A stretch of DNA of 64,000 nucleotides from contig OZ020244.1 in the NCBI GenBank assembly GCA_963971285.1, forward strand, positions 4,898,001-4,962,000. The letters are read 5' to 3'. The position numbers and the translations under genes are program-made. This DNA comes from Astropecten irregularis. Lineage: Eukaryota; Echinodermata; Asteroidea; Paxillosida; Astropectinidae. Shown here one piece after another: positions 28,001 through 43,000 of this stretch; positions within the stretch are counted from its first letter, which is position 1; the number at the start of each line of letters is the position of its first letter. The notes beneath the pieces were generated by a model. The model was not told where the DNA came from and searched no databases. It saw only the letters and a program-made list of their open reading frames with translations.

Positions 28001-31000
28001 ACATTACAATGGATACCGTGCTAAAACTACATAAACAAAATGGCCGCCCCTCTTCCAAGATTGGCCTGTATTTCGAAAAGGGTTAAATTTGGTTCAATTA
28101 TTTTTGCAGATTCATGGTCAGTGACCACTTCCTTTTGTCTTAAAGGCGGTTTTATAAGGAAATAAAATACTTCATGCACTATATGTAGCGAAATCCAAAA
28201 TGGCGTCATGCCGTTGCAATTTTGTCCTTTAAATGTCGCTAAAGTGAACTGTAGGCAGAAAATATTGACGGACACAACTTTTGCACTGTCTGACATGTCG
28301 TTTTCAACTATTAGTTTCCTTTTAAATCCATTAAAATTACCATAAATTTGATTTTTCCGAAATAAAGCATACGGCGGCCATGTTTACCATAGTCAACGCG
28401 CGTGCGTGTAAATGCTTGGGGATTCCCCTGCGTAAATAACTGTATTTTCGCTTTGGAGTGGACTGAGTCTGAATTATTTGGGCCAAAAAATATAGGTTAG
28501 GATTTTCATTTGTTTGTGCTTGTTTTTCAGCCTTTTTAGTGAAGTTCTTTATATTCATGCAAAGACAAAGGAGCATAGCAGAGAGGGTTACCCGAGACGA
28601 GGGTAGCAACTGTTGGCCAGTGTTATTGTTGCGCGTTTGCTTCATCAAGCACCTTTTCTTTGACCCCAAGTCAGTCAACTATCCCCAAAACCGGGGAAAA
28701 AACTTTATAAAAACATCAGTCTTGCAAACAAGATGCGAAGAGTCCTCAAAAATAGTCCAACCCTAGTTGCCCTAACCCTAGTTGCCCTAACCCTAGCGAA
28801 CCCAACCCTAGCGAGCCTAACCCTAGCTAGTAGAGTCCACTGGCTGGACCAATTCTTGTTAGCCTGCTTGTTCCACCCCCCCCCCCCCCCCCCCGAAATA
28901 AATTGTCGCATAGCCCTGGCCACCCCTCACAACCCCTGGCTGTGAACTCAACAATCTTGAAGTATTCAACGATTGCTCCTTGCTTACTTTGAAGACTTGT
29001 AATATTCAAAAAGGAACTGCGATGCATATCGATCCATGCATGCATTACAATGGATACCGTGCTAAAACTACATAAACAAAATGGCCGCCCCTCTTCCAAG
29101 ATTGGCCTGTATTTCGATAAGGGTTAAATTTTGTTCAATTGTTTTTGCAGATTCATGGTCAGTGACCACTTCCCTTTGTCTTAAAGGCGGTTTTATAAGG
29201 AAATAAAATACTTCATGCACTATATATAGCGAAATCCAAGATGGCGTAATGCCGTTGCAATGTTGTCCTTTAAATGTCGCTAAAGTGAACTGTAGGCAGA
29301 AAATATTGACGGACACAACTTTTGCACTGTCTGACATGTCGTTTTCAACTATTAGTTTCCTTTTAAATCCATTAAAATTACCATAAATTTGATTTTTCCG
29401 AAATAAAGCATACGGCGGCCATGTTTACCATAGTCAACGCGCGTGCGTGTAAATGCTTGGGGATTCCTCTGCGTAAATAACTGTATTTTCGCTTTGGAGT
29501 GGACTGAGTTTGAATTATTTGGGCCAAAAAATATAGGTTAGGATTTTCATTTGTTTGTGCTTGTTTTTCAGCCTTTTTAGTGAAGTTCTTTATACTCATG
29601 CAAAGACAAAGGAGCATAGCAGAGAGGGTTACCCGAGACGAGGGTAGCAACTGTTGGCCAGTGTTATTGTTGCGCGTTTGCTTCATCAAGCACCTTTTCT
29701 TTGACCCCAAGTCAGTCAACTATCCCCAAAACCGGGGAAAAAACTTGATAAAAACATCAGTCTTGCAAACAAGATGCGAAGAGTCCTCAAAAATAGTCCA
29801 ACCCTAGTTGCCCTAACTCTAGTTGCCCTAACCCTAGCGAACCTAACCCTAGCGAGCCTAACCTTAGCTAGTAGAGTCCACTGGCTGGACCAATTCTTGC
29901 TAGCCTTCTTGTTCCACCCCCCCCCCCCCCGAAATAAATTGTCGCATATCCCAGGCCACCCCTCACAACCCCTGGCTGTGAACTCAACAATCTTGAAGTA
30001 TTCAACGATTGCTCCTTGCTTACTTTGAAGACTTGTAATATTCAAAAAGGAACTGCGATGCATATCGATCCATGCATGCATTACAATGGATACCGTGCTA
30101 AAACTACATAAACAAAATGGCCGCCCCTCTTCCAAGATTGGCCTGTATTTCGATAAGGGTTAAATTTTGTTCAATTGTTTTTGCAGATTCATGGTCAGTG
30201 ACCACTTCCCTTTGTCTTAAAGGCGGTTTTATAAGGAAATAAAATACTTCATGCACTATATATAGCGAAATCCAAGATCGCGTAATGCCGTTGCAATGTT
30301 GTCCTTTAAATGTCGCTAAAGTGAACTGTAGGCAGAAAATATTGACGGACACAACTTTTGCACTGTCTGACATGTCGTTTTCAACTATTAGTTTCCTTTT
30401 AAATCCATTAAAATTACCATAAATTTGATTTTTCCGAAATAAAGCATACGGCGGCCATGTTTACCATAGTCAACGCGCGTGCGTGTAAATGCTTGGGGAT
30501 TCCTCTGCGTAAATAACTGTATTTTCGCTTTGGAGTGGACTGAGTTTGAATTATTTGGGCCAAAAAATATAGGTTAGGATTTGCATTTGTTTGTGCTTGT
30601 TTTTCAGCCTTTTTAGTGAAGTTCTTTATATTCATGCAGAGACAAAGGAGCATAGCAGAGAGGGTTACCCGAGACGAGGGTAGCAACTGTTGGCCAGTGT
30701 TATTGTTGCGCGTTTGCTTCATCAAGCACCTTTTCTTTGACCCCAAGTCAGTCAACTATCCCCAAAACCGGGGAAAAAACTTGATAAAAACATCAGTCTT
30801 GCAAACAAGATGCGAAGAGTCCTCAAAAATAGTCCAACCCTAGTTGCCCTAACCCTAGTTGCCCTAACCCTAGCGAACCCAACCCTAGCGAGCCTAACCC
30901 TAGCTAGTAGAGTCCACTGGCTGGACCAATTCTTGTTAGCCTGCTTGTTCCACCCCCCCCCCCCGAAATAAATTGTCGCATAGCCCTGGCCACCCCTCAC

Positions 31001-34000
31001 AACCCCTGGCTGTGAACTCAACAATCTTGAAGTATTCAACGATTGCTCCTTGCTTACTTTGAAGACTTGTAATATTCAAAAAGGAACTGCGATGCATATC
31101 GATCCATGCATGCATTACAATGGATACCGTGCTAAAACTACATAAACAAAATGGCCGCCCCTCTTCCAAGATTGGCCTGTATTTCGATAAGGGTTAAATT
31201 TTGTTCAATTGTTTTTGCAGATTCATGGTCAGTGACCACTTCCCTTTGTCTTAAAGGCGGTTTTATAAGGAAATAAAATACTTCATGCACTATATATAGC
31301 GAAATCCAAGATCGCGTAATGCCGTTGCAATGTTGTCCTTTAAATGTCGCTAAAGTGAACTGTAGGCAGAAAATATTGACGGACACAACTTTTGCACTGT
31401 CTGACATGTCGTTTTCAACTATTAGTTTCCTTTTAAATCCATTAAAATTACCATAAATTTGATTTTTCCGAAATAAAGCATACGGCGGCCATGTTTACCA
31501 TAGTCAACGCGCGTGCGTGTAAATGCTTGGGGATTCCTCTGCGTAAATAACTGTATTTTCGCTTTGGAGTGGACTGAGTTTGAATTATTTGGGCCAAAAA
31601 ATATAGGTTAGGATTTGCATTTGTTTGTGCTTGTTTTTCAGCCTTTTTAGTGAAGTTCTTTATATTCATGCAGAGACAAAGGAGCATAGCAGAGAGGGTT
31701 ACCCGAGACGAGGGTAGCAACTGTTGGCCAGTGTTATTGTTGCGCGTTTGCTTCATCAAGCACCTTTTCTTTGACCCCAAGTCAGTCAACTATCCCCAAA
31801 ACCGGGGAAAAAACTTGATAAAAACATCAGTCTTGCAAACAAGATGCGAAGAGTCCTCAAAAATAGTCCAACCCTAGTTGCCCTAACCCTAGTTGCCCTA
31901 ACCCTAGCGAACCCAACCCTAGCGAGCCTAACCCTAGCTAGTAGAGTCCACTGGCTGGACCAATTCTTGTTAGCCTGCTTGTTCCACCCCCCCCCCCCCC
32001 CCGAAATAAATTGTCGCATAGCCCTGGCCACCCCTCACAACCCCTGGCTGTGAACTCAACAATCTTGAAGTATTCAACGATTGCTCCTTGCTTACTTTGA
32101 AGACTTGTAATATTCAAAAAGGAACTGCGATGCATATCGATCCATGCATGCATTACAATGGATACCGTGCTAAAACTACATAAACAAAATGGCCGCCCCT
32201 CTTCCAAGATTGGCCTGTATTTCGATAAGGGTTAAATTTTGTTCAATTGTTTTTGCAGATTCATGGTCAGTGACCACTTCCCTTTGTCTTAAAGGCGGTT
32301 TTATAAGGAAATAAAATACTTCATGCACTATATATAGCGAAATCCAAGATCGCGTAATGCCGTTGCAATGTTGTCCTTTAAATGTCGCTAAAGTGAACTG
32401 TAGGCAGAAAATATTGACGGACACAACTTTTGCACTGTCTGACATGTCGTTTTCAACTATTAGTTTCCTTTTAAATCCATTAAAATTACCATAAATTTGA
32501 TTTTTCCGAAATAAAGCATACGGCGGCCATGTTTACCATAGTCAACGCGCGTGCGTGTAAATGCTTGGGGATTCCTCTGCGTAAATAACTGTATTTTCGC
32601 TTTGGAGTGGACTGAGTTTGAATTATTTGGGCCAAAAAATATAGGTTAGGATTTTCATTTGTTTGTGCTTGTTTTTCAGCCTTTTTAGTGAAGTTCTTTA
32701 TATTCATGCAAAGACAAAGGAGCATAGCAGAGAGGGTTACCCGAGACGAGGGTAGCAACTGTTGGCCAGTGTTATTGTTGCGCGTTTGCTTCATCAAGCA
32801 CCTTTTCTTTGACCCCAAGTCAGTCAACTATCCCCAAAACCGGGGAAAAAACTTGATAAAAACATCAGTCTTGCAAACAAGATGCGAAGAGTCCTCAAAA
32901 ATAGTCCAACCCTAGTTGCCCTAACCCTAGTTGCCCTAACCCTAGCGAATCCAACCCTAGCGAGCCTAACCCTAGCTAGTAGATTCCACTGGCTGGACCA
33001 ATTCTTGTTAGCCTTCTTGTTCCACCCCCCCCCCCCCCCGAAATAAATTGTCGCATAGCCCTGGCCACCCCTCACAACCCCTGGCTGTGAACTCAACAAT
33101 CTTGAAGTATTCAACGATTGCTCCTTGCTTACTTTGAAGACTTGTAATATTCAAAAAGGAACTGCGATGCATATAGATCAATGCATGCATTACAATGGAT
33201 ACCGTGCTAAAACTACATAAACAAAATGGCCGCCCCTCTTCCAAGATTGGCCTGTATTTCGATAAGGGTTAAATTTTGTTCAATTGTTTTTGCAGATTCA
33301 TGGTCAGTGACCACTTCCCTTTGTCTTAAAGGCGGTTTTATAAGGAAATAAAATACTTCATGCACTATATATAGCGAAATCCAAGATGGCGTAATGCCGT
33401 TGCAATGTTGTCCTTTAAATGTCGCTAAAGTGAACTGTAGGCAGAAAATATTGACGGACACAACTTTTGCACTGTCTGACATGTCGTTTTCAACTATTAG
33501 TTTCCTTTTAAATCCATTAAAATTACCATAAATTTGATTTTTCCGAAATAAAGCATACGGCGGCCATGTTTACCATTGTCAACGCGCGTGCGTGTAAATG
33601 CTTGGGGATTCCTCTGCGTAAATAACTGTATTTTCGCTTTGGAGTGGACTGAGTTTGAATTATTTGGGCCAAAAAATATAGGTTAGGATTTTCATTTGTT
33701 TGTGCTTGTTTTTCAGCCTTTTTAGTGAAGTTCTTTATACTCATGCAAAGACAAAGGAGCATAGCAGAGAGGGTTACCCGAGACGAGGGTAGCAACTGTT
33801 GGCCAGTGTTATTGTTGCGCGTTTGCTTCATCAAGCACCTTTTCTTTGACCCCAAGTCAGTCAACTATCCCCAAAACCGGGGAAAAAACTTGATAAAAAC
33901 ATCAGTCTTGCAAACAAGATGCGAAGAGTCCTCCAAAATAGTCCAACCCTAGTTGCCCTAACTCTAGTTGCCCTAACCCTAGCGAACCTAACCCTAGCGA

Positions 34001-37000
34001 GCCTAACCCTAGCTAGTAGAGTCCACTGGCTGGACCAATTCTTGCTAGCCTTCTTGTTCCACCCCCCCCCCCCCCGAAATAAATTGTCGCATAGCCCAGG
34101 CCACCCCTCACAACCCCTGGCTGTGAACTCAACAATCTTGAAGTATTCAACGATTGCTCCTTGCTTACTTTGAAGACTTGTAATATTCAAAAAGGAACTG
34201 CGATGCATATCGATCCATGCATACATTACAATGGATACCGTGCTAAAACTACATAAACAAAATGGCCGCCCCTCTTCCAAGATTGGCCTGTTTTTCGAAA
34301 AGGGTTAAATTTGGTTCAATTGTTTTTGCAGATTCATGGTCAGTGACCACTTCCTTTTGTCTTAAAGGCGGTTTTATAAGGAAATAAAATACTTCATGCA
34401 CTATATGTAGCGAAATCCAATATGGCGTCATGCCGTTGCAATTTTGTCCTTTAAATGTCGCTAAAGTGAACTGTAGGCAGAAAATATTGACGGACACAAC
34501 TTTTGCACTGTCTGACATGTCGTTTTCAACTATTAGTTTCCTTTTAAATCCATTAAAATTACCATAAATTTGATTTTTCCGAAATAAAGCATACGGCGGC
34601 CATGTTTACCATAGTCAACGCGCGTGCGTGTAAATGCTTGGGGATTCCCCTGCGTAAATAACTGTATTTTCGCTTTGGATTGGACTGAGTCTGAATTATT
34701 TGGGCCAAAAAATATAGGTTAGGATTTTCATTTGTTTGTGCTTGTTTTTCAGCCTTTTTAGTGAAGTTCTTTATATTCATGCAAAGACAAAGGAGCATAG
34801 CAGAGAGGGTTACCCGAGACGAGGGTAGCAACTGTTGGCCAGTGTTATTGTTGCGCGTTTGCTTCATCAAGCACCTTTTCTTTGACCCCAAGTCAGTCAA
34901 CTATCCCCAAAACCGGGGAAAAAACTTTATAAAAACATCAGTCTTGCAAACAAGATGCGAAGAGTCCTCAAAAATAGTCCAACCCTAGTTGCCCTAACCC
35001 TAGTTGCCCTAACCCTAGCGAACCCAACCCTAGCGAGCCTAACCCTAGCTAGTAGAGTCCACTGGCTGGACCAAATCTTGTTAGCCTGCTTGTTCCACCC
35101 CCCCCCCCCCGAAATAAATTGTCGCATAGCCCTGGCCACCCCTCACAACCCCTGGCTGTGAACTCAACAATCTTGAAGTATTCAACGATTGCTCCTTGCT
35201 TACTTTGAAGACTTGTAATATTCAAAAAGGAACTGCGATGCATATCGATCCATGCATGCATTACAATGGATACCGTGCTAAAACTACATAAACAAAATGG
35301 CCGCCCCTCTTCCAAGATTGGCCTGTATTTCGATAAGGGTTAAATTTTGTTCAATTGTTTTTGCAGATTCATGGTCAGTGACCACTTCCCTTTGTCTTAA
35401 AGGCGGTTTTATAAGGAAATAAAATACTTCATGCACTATATATAGCGAAATCCAAGATGGCGTAATGCCGTTGCAATGTTGTCCTTTAAATGTCGCTAAA
35501 GTGAACTGTAGGCAGAAAATATTGACGGACACAACTTTTGCACTGTCTGACATGTCGTTTTCAACTATTAGTTTCCTTTTAAATCCATTAAAATTACCAT
35601 AAATTTGATTTTTCCGAAATAAAGCATACGGCGGCCATGTTTACCATAGTCAACGCGCGTGCGTGTAAATGCTTGGGGATTCCTCTGCGTAAATAACTGT
35701 ATTTTCGCTTTGGAGTGGACTGAGTTTGAATTATTTGGGCCAAAAAATATAGGTTAGGATTTTCATTTGTTTGTGCTTGTTTTTCAGCCTTTTTAGTGAA
35801 GTTCTTTATATTCATGCAAAGACAAAGGAGCATAGCAGAGAGGGTTACCCGAGACGAGGGTAGCAACTGTTGGCCAGTGTTATTGTTGCGCGTTTGCTTC
35901 ATCAAGCACCTTTTCTTTGACCCCAAGTCAGTCAACTATCCCCAAAACCGGGGAAAAAACTTGATAAAAACATCAGTCTTGCAAACAAGATGCGAAGAGT
36001 CCTCAAAAATAGTCCAACCCTAGTTGCCCTAACTCTAGTTGCCCTAACCCTAGCGAGCCTAACCCTAGCTAGTAGAGTCCACTGGCTGGACCAATTCTTG
36101 CTAGCCTTCTTGTTCCACCCCCCCCCCCCCCCCCCCGAAATAAATTGTCGCATAGCCCAGGCCACCCCTCACAACCCCTGGCTGTGAACTCAACAATCTT
36201 GAAGTATTCAACGATTGCTCCTTGCTTACTTTGAAGACTTGTAATATTCAAAAAGGAACTGCGATGCATATCGATCCATGCATACATTACAATGGATACC
36301 GTGCTAAAACTACATAAACAAAATGGCCGCCCCTCTTCCAAGATTGGCCTGTATTTCGAAAAGGGTTAAATTTGGTTCAATTGTTTTTGCAGATTCATGG
36401 TCAGTGACCACTTCCTTTTGTCTTAAAGGCGGTTTTATAAGGAAATAAAATACTTCATGCACTATATGTAGCGAAATCCAAAATTGCGTCATGCCGTTGC
36501 AATTTTGTCCTTTAAATGTCGCTAAAGTGAACTGTAGGCAGAAAATATTGACGGACACAACTTTTGCACTGTCTGACATGTCGTTTTCAACTATTAGTTT
36601 CCTTTTAAATCCATTAAAATTACCATAAATTTGATTTTTCCGAAATAAAGCATACGGCGGCCATGTTTACCATAGTCAACGCGCGTGCGTGTAAATGCTT
36701 GGGGATTCCCCTGCGTAAATAACTGTATTTTCGCTTTGGAGTGGACTGAGTCTGAATTATTTGGGCCAAAAAATATAGGTTAGGATTTTCATTTGTTTGT
36801 GCTTGTTTTTCAGCCTTTTTAGTGAAGTTCTTTATATTCATGCAAAGACAAAGGAGCATAGCAGAGAGGGTTACCCGAGACGAGGGTAGCAACTGTTGGC
36901 CAGTGTTATTGTTGCGCGTTTGCTTCATCAAGCACCTTTTCTTTGACCCCAAGTCAGTCAACTATCCCCAAAACCGGGGAAAAAACTTTATAAAAACATC

Positions 37001-40000
37001 AGTCTTGCAAACAAGATGCGAAGAGTCCTCAAAAATAGTCCAACCCTAGTTGCCCTAACCCTAGTTTCCCTAACCCTAGCGAACCCAACCCTAGCGAGCC
37101 TAACCCTAGCTAGTAGAGTCCACTGGCTGGACCAATTCTTGCTAGCCTTCTTGTTCCACCCCCCCCCCCCCCCGAAATAAATTGTCGCATAGCCCTGGCC
37201 ACCCCTCACAACCCCTGGCTGTGAACTCAACAATCTTGAAGTATTCAACGATTGCTCCTTGCTTACTTTGAAGACTTGTAATATTCAAAAAGGAACTGCG
37301 ATGCATATCGATCCATGCATGCATTACAATGGATACCGTGCTAAAACTACATAAACAAAATGGCCGCCCCTCTTCCAAGATTGGCCTGTATTTCGATAAG
37401 GGTTAAATTTTTGTTCAATTGTTTTTGCAGATTCATGGTCAGTGACCACTTCCCTTTGTCTTAAAGGCGGTTTTATAAGGACATAAAATACTTCATGCAC
37501 TATATATAGCGAAATCCAAGATGGCGTAATGCCGTTGCAATGTTGTCCTTTAAATGTCGCTAAAGTGAACTGTAGGCAGAAAATATTGACGGACACAACT
37601 TTTGCACTGTCTGACATGTCGTTTTCAACTATTAGTTTCCTTTTAAATCCATTAAAATTACCATAAATTTGATTTTTCCGAAATAAAGCATACGGCGGCC
37701 ATGTTTACCATAGTCAACGCGCGTGCGTGTAAATGCTTGGGGATTCCTCTGCGTAAATAACTGTATTTTCGCTTTGGAGTGGACTGAGTTTGAATTATTT
37801 GGGCCAAAAAATATAGGTTAGGATTTTCATTTGTTTGTGCTTGTTTTTCAGCCTTTTTAGTGAAGTTCTTTATATTCATGCAAAGACAAAGGAGCATAGC
37901 AGAGAGGGTTACCCGAGACGAGGGTAGCAACTGTTGGCCAGTGTTATTGTTGCGCGTTTGCTTCATCAAGCACCTTTTCTTTGACCCCAAGTCAGTCAAC
38001 TATCCCCAAAACCGGGGAAAAAACTTTATAAAAACATCAGTCTTGCAAACAAGATGCGAAGAGTCCTCAAAAATAGTCCAACCCTAGTTGCCCTAACCCT
38101 AGTTGCCCTAACCCTAGCGAACCCAACCCTAGCGAGCCTAACCCTAGCTAGTAGAGTCCACTGGCTGGACCAATTCTTGCTAGCCTTCTTGTTCCACCCC
38201 CCCCCCCCCGAAATAAATTGTCGCATAGCCCAGGCCACCCCCTGGCTGTGAACTCAACAATCTTGAAGTATTCAACGATTGCTCCTTGCTTACTCTGAAG
38301 ACTTGTAATATTCAAAAAGGAACTGCGATGCATATCGATCCATGCATACATTACAATGGATACCGTGCTAAAACTACATAAACAAAATGGCCGCCCCTCT
38401 TCCAAGATTGGCCTGTATTTCGAAAAGGGTTAAATTTGGTTCAATTGTTTTTGCAGATTCATGGTCAGTGACCACTTCCTTTTGTCTTAAAGGCGGTTTT
38501 ATAAGGAAACAAAATACTTCATGCACTATATGTAGCGAAATCCAAAATTGCGTCATGCCGTTGCAATTTTGTCCTTTAAATGTCGCTAAAGTGAACTGTA
38601 GGCAGAAAATATTGACGGACACAACTTTTGCACTGTCTGACATGTCGTTTTCAACTATTAGTTTCCTTTTAAATCCATTAAAATTACCATAAATTTGATT
38701 TTGCCGAAATAAAGCATACGGCGGCCATGTTTACCATAGTCAACGCGCGTGCGTGTAAATCCTTGGGGATTCCCCTGCGTAAATAACTGTATTTTCGCTT
38801 TGGAGTGGACTGAGTCTGAATTATTTGGGCCAAAAAATATAGGTTAGGATTTTCATTTGTTTGTGCTTGTTTTTCAGCCTTTTTAGTGAAGTTCTTTATA
38901 TTCATGCAAAGACAAAGGAGCATAGCAGAGAGGGTTACCCGAGACGAGGGTAGCAACTGTTGGCCAGTGTTATTGTTGCGCGTTTGCTTCATCAAGTACC
39001 TTTTCTTTGACCCCAAGTCAGTCAACTATCCCCAAAACCGGGGAAAAAACTTGATAAAAACATCAGTCTTGCAAACAAGATGCGAAGAGTCCTCAAAAAT
39101 AGTCCAACCCTAGTTGCCCTAACCCTTGTTGCCCTAACCCTAGCGAACCCAACCCTAGAGAGCCTAACCCTAGCTAGTAGAGTCCACTGGCTGGACCAAT
39201 TCTTGTTAGCCTTCTTGTTACACCCCCCCCCCCCCCCAAAAATAAATTGTCGCATAGCCCTGGCCACCCCTCACAACCCCTGGCTGTGAACTCAACAATC
39301 TTGAAGTATTCAACGATTGCCTCTTGTTTACTTTGAAGACTTGTAATATTCAAAAAGGAACTGCGATGCATATCGATCCATGCATACATTACAATGGATA
39401 CCGTGCTAAAACTACATAAACAAAATGGCCGCCCCTCTTCCAAGATTGGCCTGTATTTCGAAAAGGGTTAAATTTGGTTCAATTGTTTTTGCAGATTCAT
39501 GGTCAGTGACCACTTCCTTTTGTCTTAAAGGCGGTTTTATAAGGAAATAAAATACTTCATGCACTATATATAGCGAAATCCAAGATGGCGTAATGCCGTT
39601 GCAATGTTGTCCTTTAAATGTCGCTAAAGTGAACTGTAGGCAGAAAATATTGACGGACACAACTTTTGCACTGTCTGACATGTCGTTTTCAACTATTAGT
39701 TTCCTTTTAAATCCATTAAAATTACCATAAATTTGATTTTTCCGAAATAAAGCATACGGCGGCCATGTTTACCATAGTCAACGCGCGTGCGTGTAAATGC
39801 TTGGGGATTCCTCTGCGTAAATAACTGTATTTTCGCTTTGGAGTGGACTGAGTTTGAATTATTTGGGCCAAAAAATATAGGTTAGGATTTTCATTTGTTT
39901 GTGCTTGTTTTTCAGCCTTTTTAGTGAAGTTCTTTATATTCATGCAAAGACAAAGGAGCATAGCAGAGAGGGTTACCCGAGACGAGGGTAGCAACTGTTG

Positions 40001-43000
40001 GCCAGTGTTATTGTTGCGCGTTTGCTTCATCAAGCACCTTTTCTTTGACCCCAAGTCAGTCAACTATCCCTAAAACCGGGGAAAAAACTTGATAAAAACA
40101 TCAGTCTTGCAAACAAGATGCGAAGAGTCCTCAAAAATAGTCCAACCCTAGTTGCCCTAACCCTTGTTGCCCTAACCCTAGCGAACCCAACCCTAGAGAG
40201 CCTAACCCTAGCTAGTAGAGTCCACTGGCTGGACCAATTCTTGCTAGCCTTCTTGTTCCACCCCCCCCCCCCGAAATAAATTGTCGCATAGCCAAGGGCC
40301 ACCCCTCACAACCCCTGGCTGTGAACTCAACAATCTTGAAGTATTCAACGATTGCCTCTTGTTTACTTTGAAGACTTGTAATATTCAAAAAGGAACTGCG
40401 ATGCATATCGATCCATGCATACATTACAATGGATACCGTGCTAAAACTACATAAACAAAATGGCCGCCCCTCTTCCAAGATTGGCCTGTATTTCGAAAAG
40501 GGTTAAATTTGGTTCAATTGTTTTTGCAGATTCATGGTCAGTGACCACTTCCTTTTGTCTTAAAGGCGGTTTTATAAGGAAATAAAATACTTCATGCACT
40601 ATATGTAGCGAAATCCAAAGTGGCGTCATGCCGTTGCAATTTTGTCCTTTAAATGTCGCTAAAGTGAACTGTAGGCAGAAAATATTGACGGACACAACTT
40701 TTGCACTGTCTGACATGTCGTTTTCAACTATTAGTTTCCTTTTAAATCCATTAAAATTACCATAAATTTGATTTTGCCGAAATAAAGCATACGGCGGCCA
40801 TGTTTACCATAGTCAACGCGCGTGCGTGTAAATGCTTGGGGATTCCCCTGCGTAAATAACTGTATTTTCGCTTTGGAGTGGACTGAGTCTGAATTATTTG
40901 GGCCAAAAAATATAGGTTAGGATTTTCATTTGTTTGTGCTTGTTTTTCAGCCTTTTTAGTGAAGTTCTTTATATTCATGCAAAGACAAAGGAGCATAGCA
41001 GAGAGGGTTACCCGAGACGAGGGTAGCAACTGTTGGCCAGTGTTATTGTTGCGCGTTTGCTTCATCAAGTACCTTTTCTTTGACCCCAAGTCAGTCAACT
41101 ATCCCCAAAACCGGGGAAAAAACTTGATAAAAACATCAGTCTTGCAAACAAGATGCGAAGAGTCCTCAAAAATAGTCCAACCCTAGTTGCCCTAACCCTT
41201 GTTGCCCTAACCCTAGCGAACCCAACCCTAGAGAGCCTAACCCTAGCTAGTAGAGTCCACTGGCTGGACCAATTCTTGCTAGCCTTCTTGTTCCACCCCC
41301 CCCCCCCCGAAATAAATTGTCGCATAGCCTAGGCCACCCCTCACAACCCCTGGCTGTGAACTCAACAATCTTGAAGTATTCAACGATTGCTCCTTGCTTA
41401 CTTTGAAGACTTGTAATATTCAAAAAGGAACTGCGATGCATATCGATCCATGCATACATTACAATGGATACCGTGCTAAAACTACATAAACAAAATGGCC
41501 GCCCCTCTTCCAAGATTGGCCTGTATTTCGAAAAGGGTTAAATTTGGTTCAATTGTTTTTGCAGATTCATGGTCAGTGACCACTTCCTTTTGTCTTAAAG
41601 GCGGTTTTATAAGGAAATAAAATACTTCATGCACTATATGTAGCGAAATCCAAAGTGGCGTCATGCCGTTGCAATTTTGTCCTTTAAATGTCGCTAAAGT
41701 GAACTGTAGGCAGAAAATATTGACGGACACAACTTTTGCACTGTCTGACATGTCGTTTTCAACTATTAGTTTCCTTTTAAATCCATTAAAATTACCATAA
41801 ATTTGATTTTTCCGAAATAAAGCATACGGCGGCCATGTTTACCATAGTCAACGCGCGTGCGTGTAAATGCTTGGGGATTCCCCTGCGTAAATAACTGTAT
41901 TTTCGCTTTGGAGTGGACTGAGTCTGAATTATTTGGGCCAAAAAATATAGGTTAGGATTTTCATTTGTTTGTGCTTGTTTTTCAGCCTTTTTAGTGAAGT
42001 TCTTTATATTCATGCAAAGACAAAGGAGCATAGCAGAGAAGGTTACCCGAGACGAGGGTAGCAACTGTTGGCCAGTGTTATTGTTGCGCGTTTGCTTCAT
42101 CAAGCACCTTTTCTTTGACCCCAAGTCAGTCAACTATCCCCAAAACCGGGGAAAAAACTTTATAAAAACATCAGTCTTGCAAACAAGATGCGAAGAGTCC
42201 TCAAAAATAGTCCAACCCTAGTTGCCCTAACCCTAGTTGCCCTAACCCTAGCGAACCCAACCCTAGAGAGCCTAACCCTAGCTAGTAGAGTCCACTGGCT
42301 GGACCAATTCTTGTTAGCCTTCTTGTTCCACCCCCCCCCCCCCCCCCAAATAAATTGTCGCATAGCCCTGGCCACCCCTCACAACCCCTGGCTGTGAACT
42401 CAACAATCTTGAAGTATTCAACGATTGCTCCTTGCTTACTTTGAAGACTTGTAATATTCAAAAAGGAACTGCGATGCATATCGATCCATGCATGCATTAC
42501 AATGGATACCGTGCTAAAACTACATAAACAAAATGGCCGCCCCTCTTCCAAGATTGGCCTGTATTTCGATAAGGGTTAAATTTTGTTCAATTGTTTTTGC
42601 AGATTCATGGTCAGTGACCACTTCCCTTTGTCTTAAAGGCGGTTTTATAAGGAAATAAAATACTTCATGCACTATATATAGCGAAATCCAAGATGGCGTA
42701 ATGCCGTTGCAATGTTGTCCTTTAAATGTCGCTAAAGTGAACTGTAGGCAGAAAATATTGACGGACACAACTTTTGCACTGTCTGACATGTCGTTTTCAA
42801 CTATTAGTTTCCTTTTAAATCCATTAAAATTACCATAAATTTGATTTTGCCGAAATAAAGCATACGGCGGCCATGTTTACCATAGTCAACGCGCGTGCGT
42901 GTAAATGCTTGGGGATTCCTCTGCGTAAATAACTGTATTTTCGCTTTGGAGTGGACTGAGTTTGAATTATTTGGGCCAAAAAATATAGGTTAGGATTTTC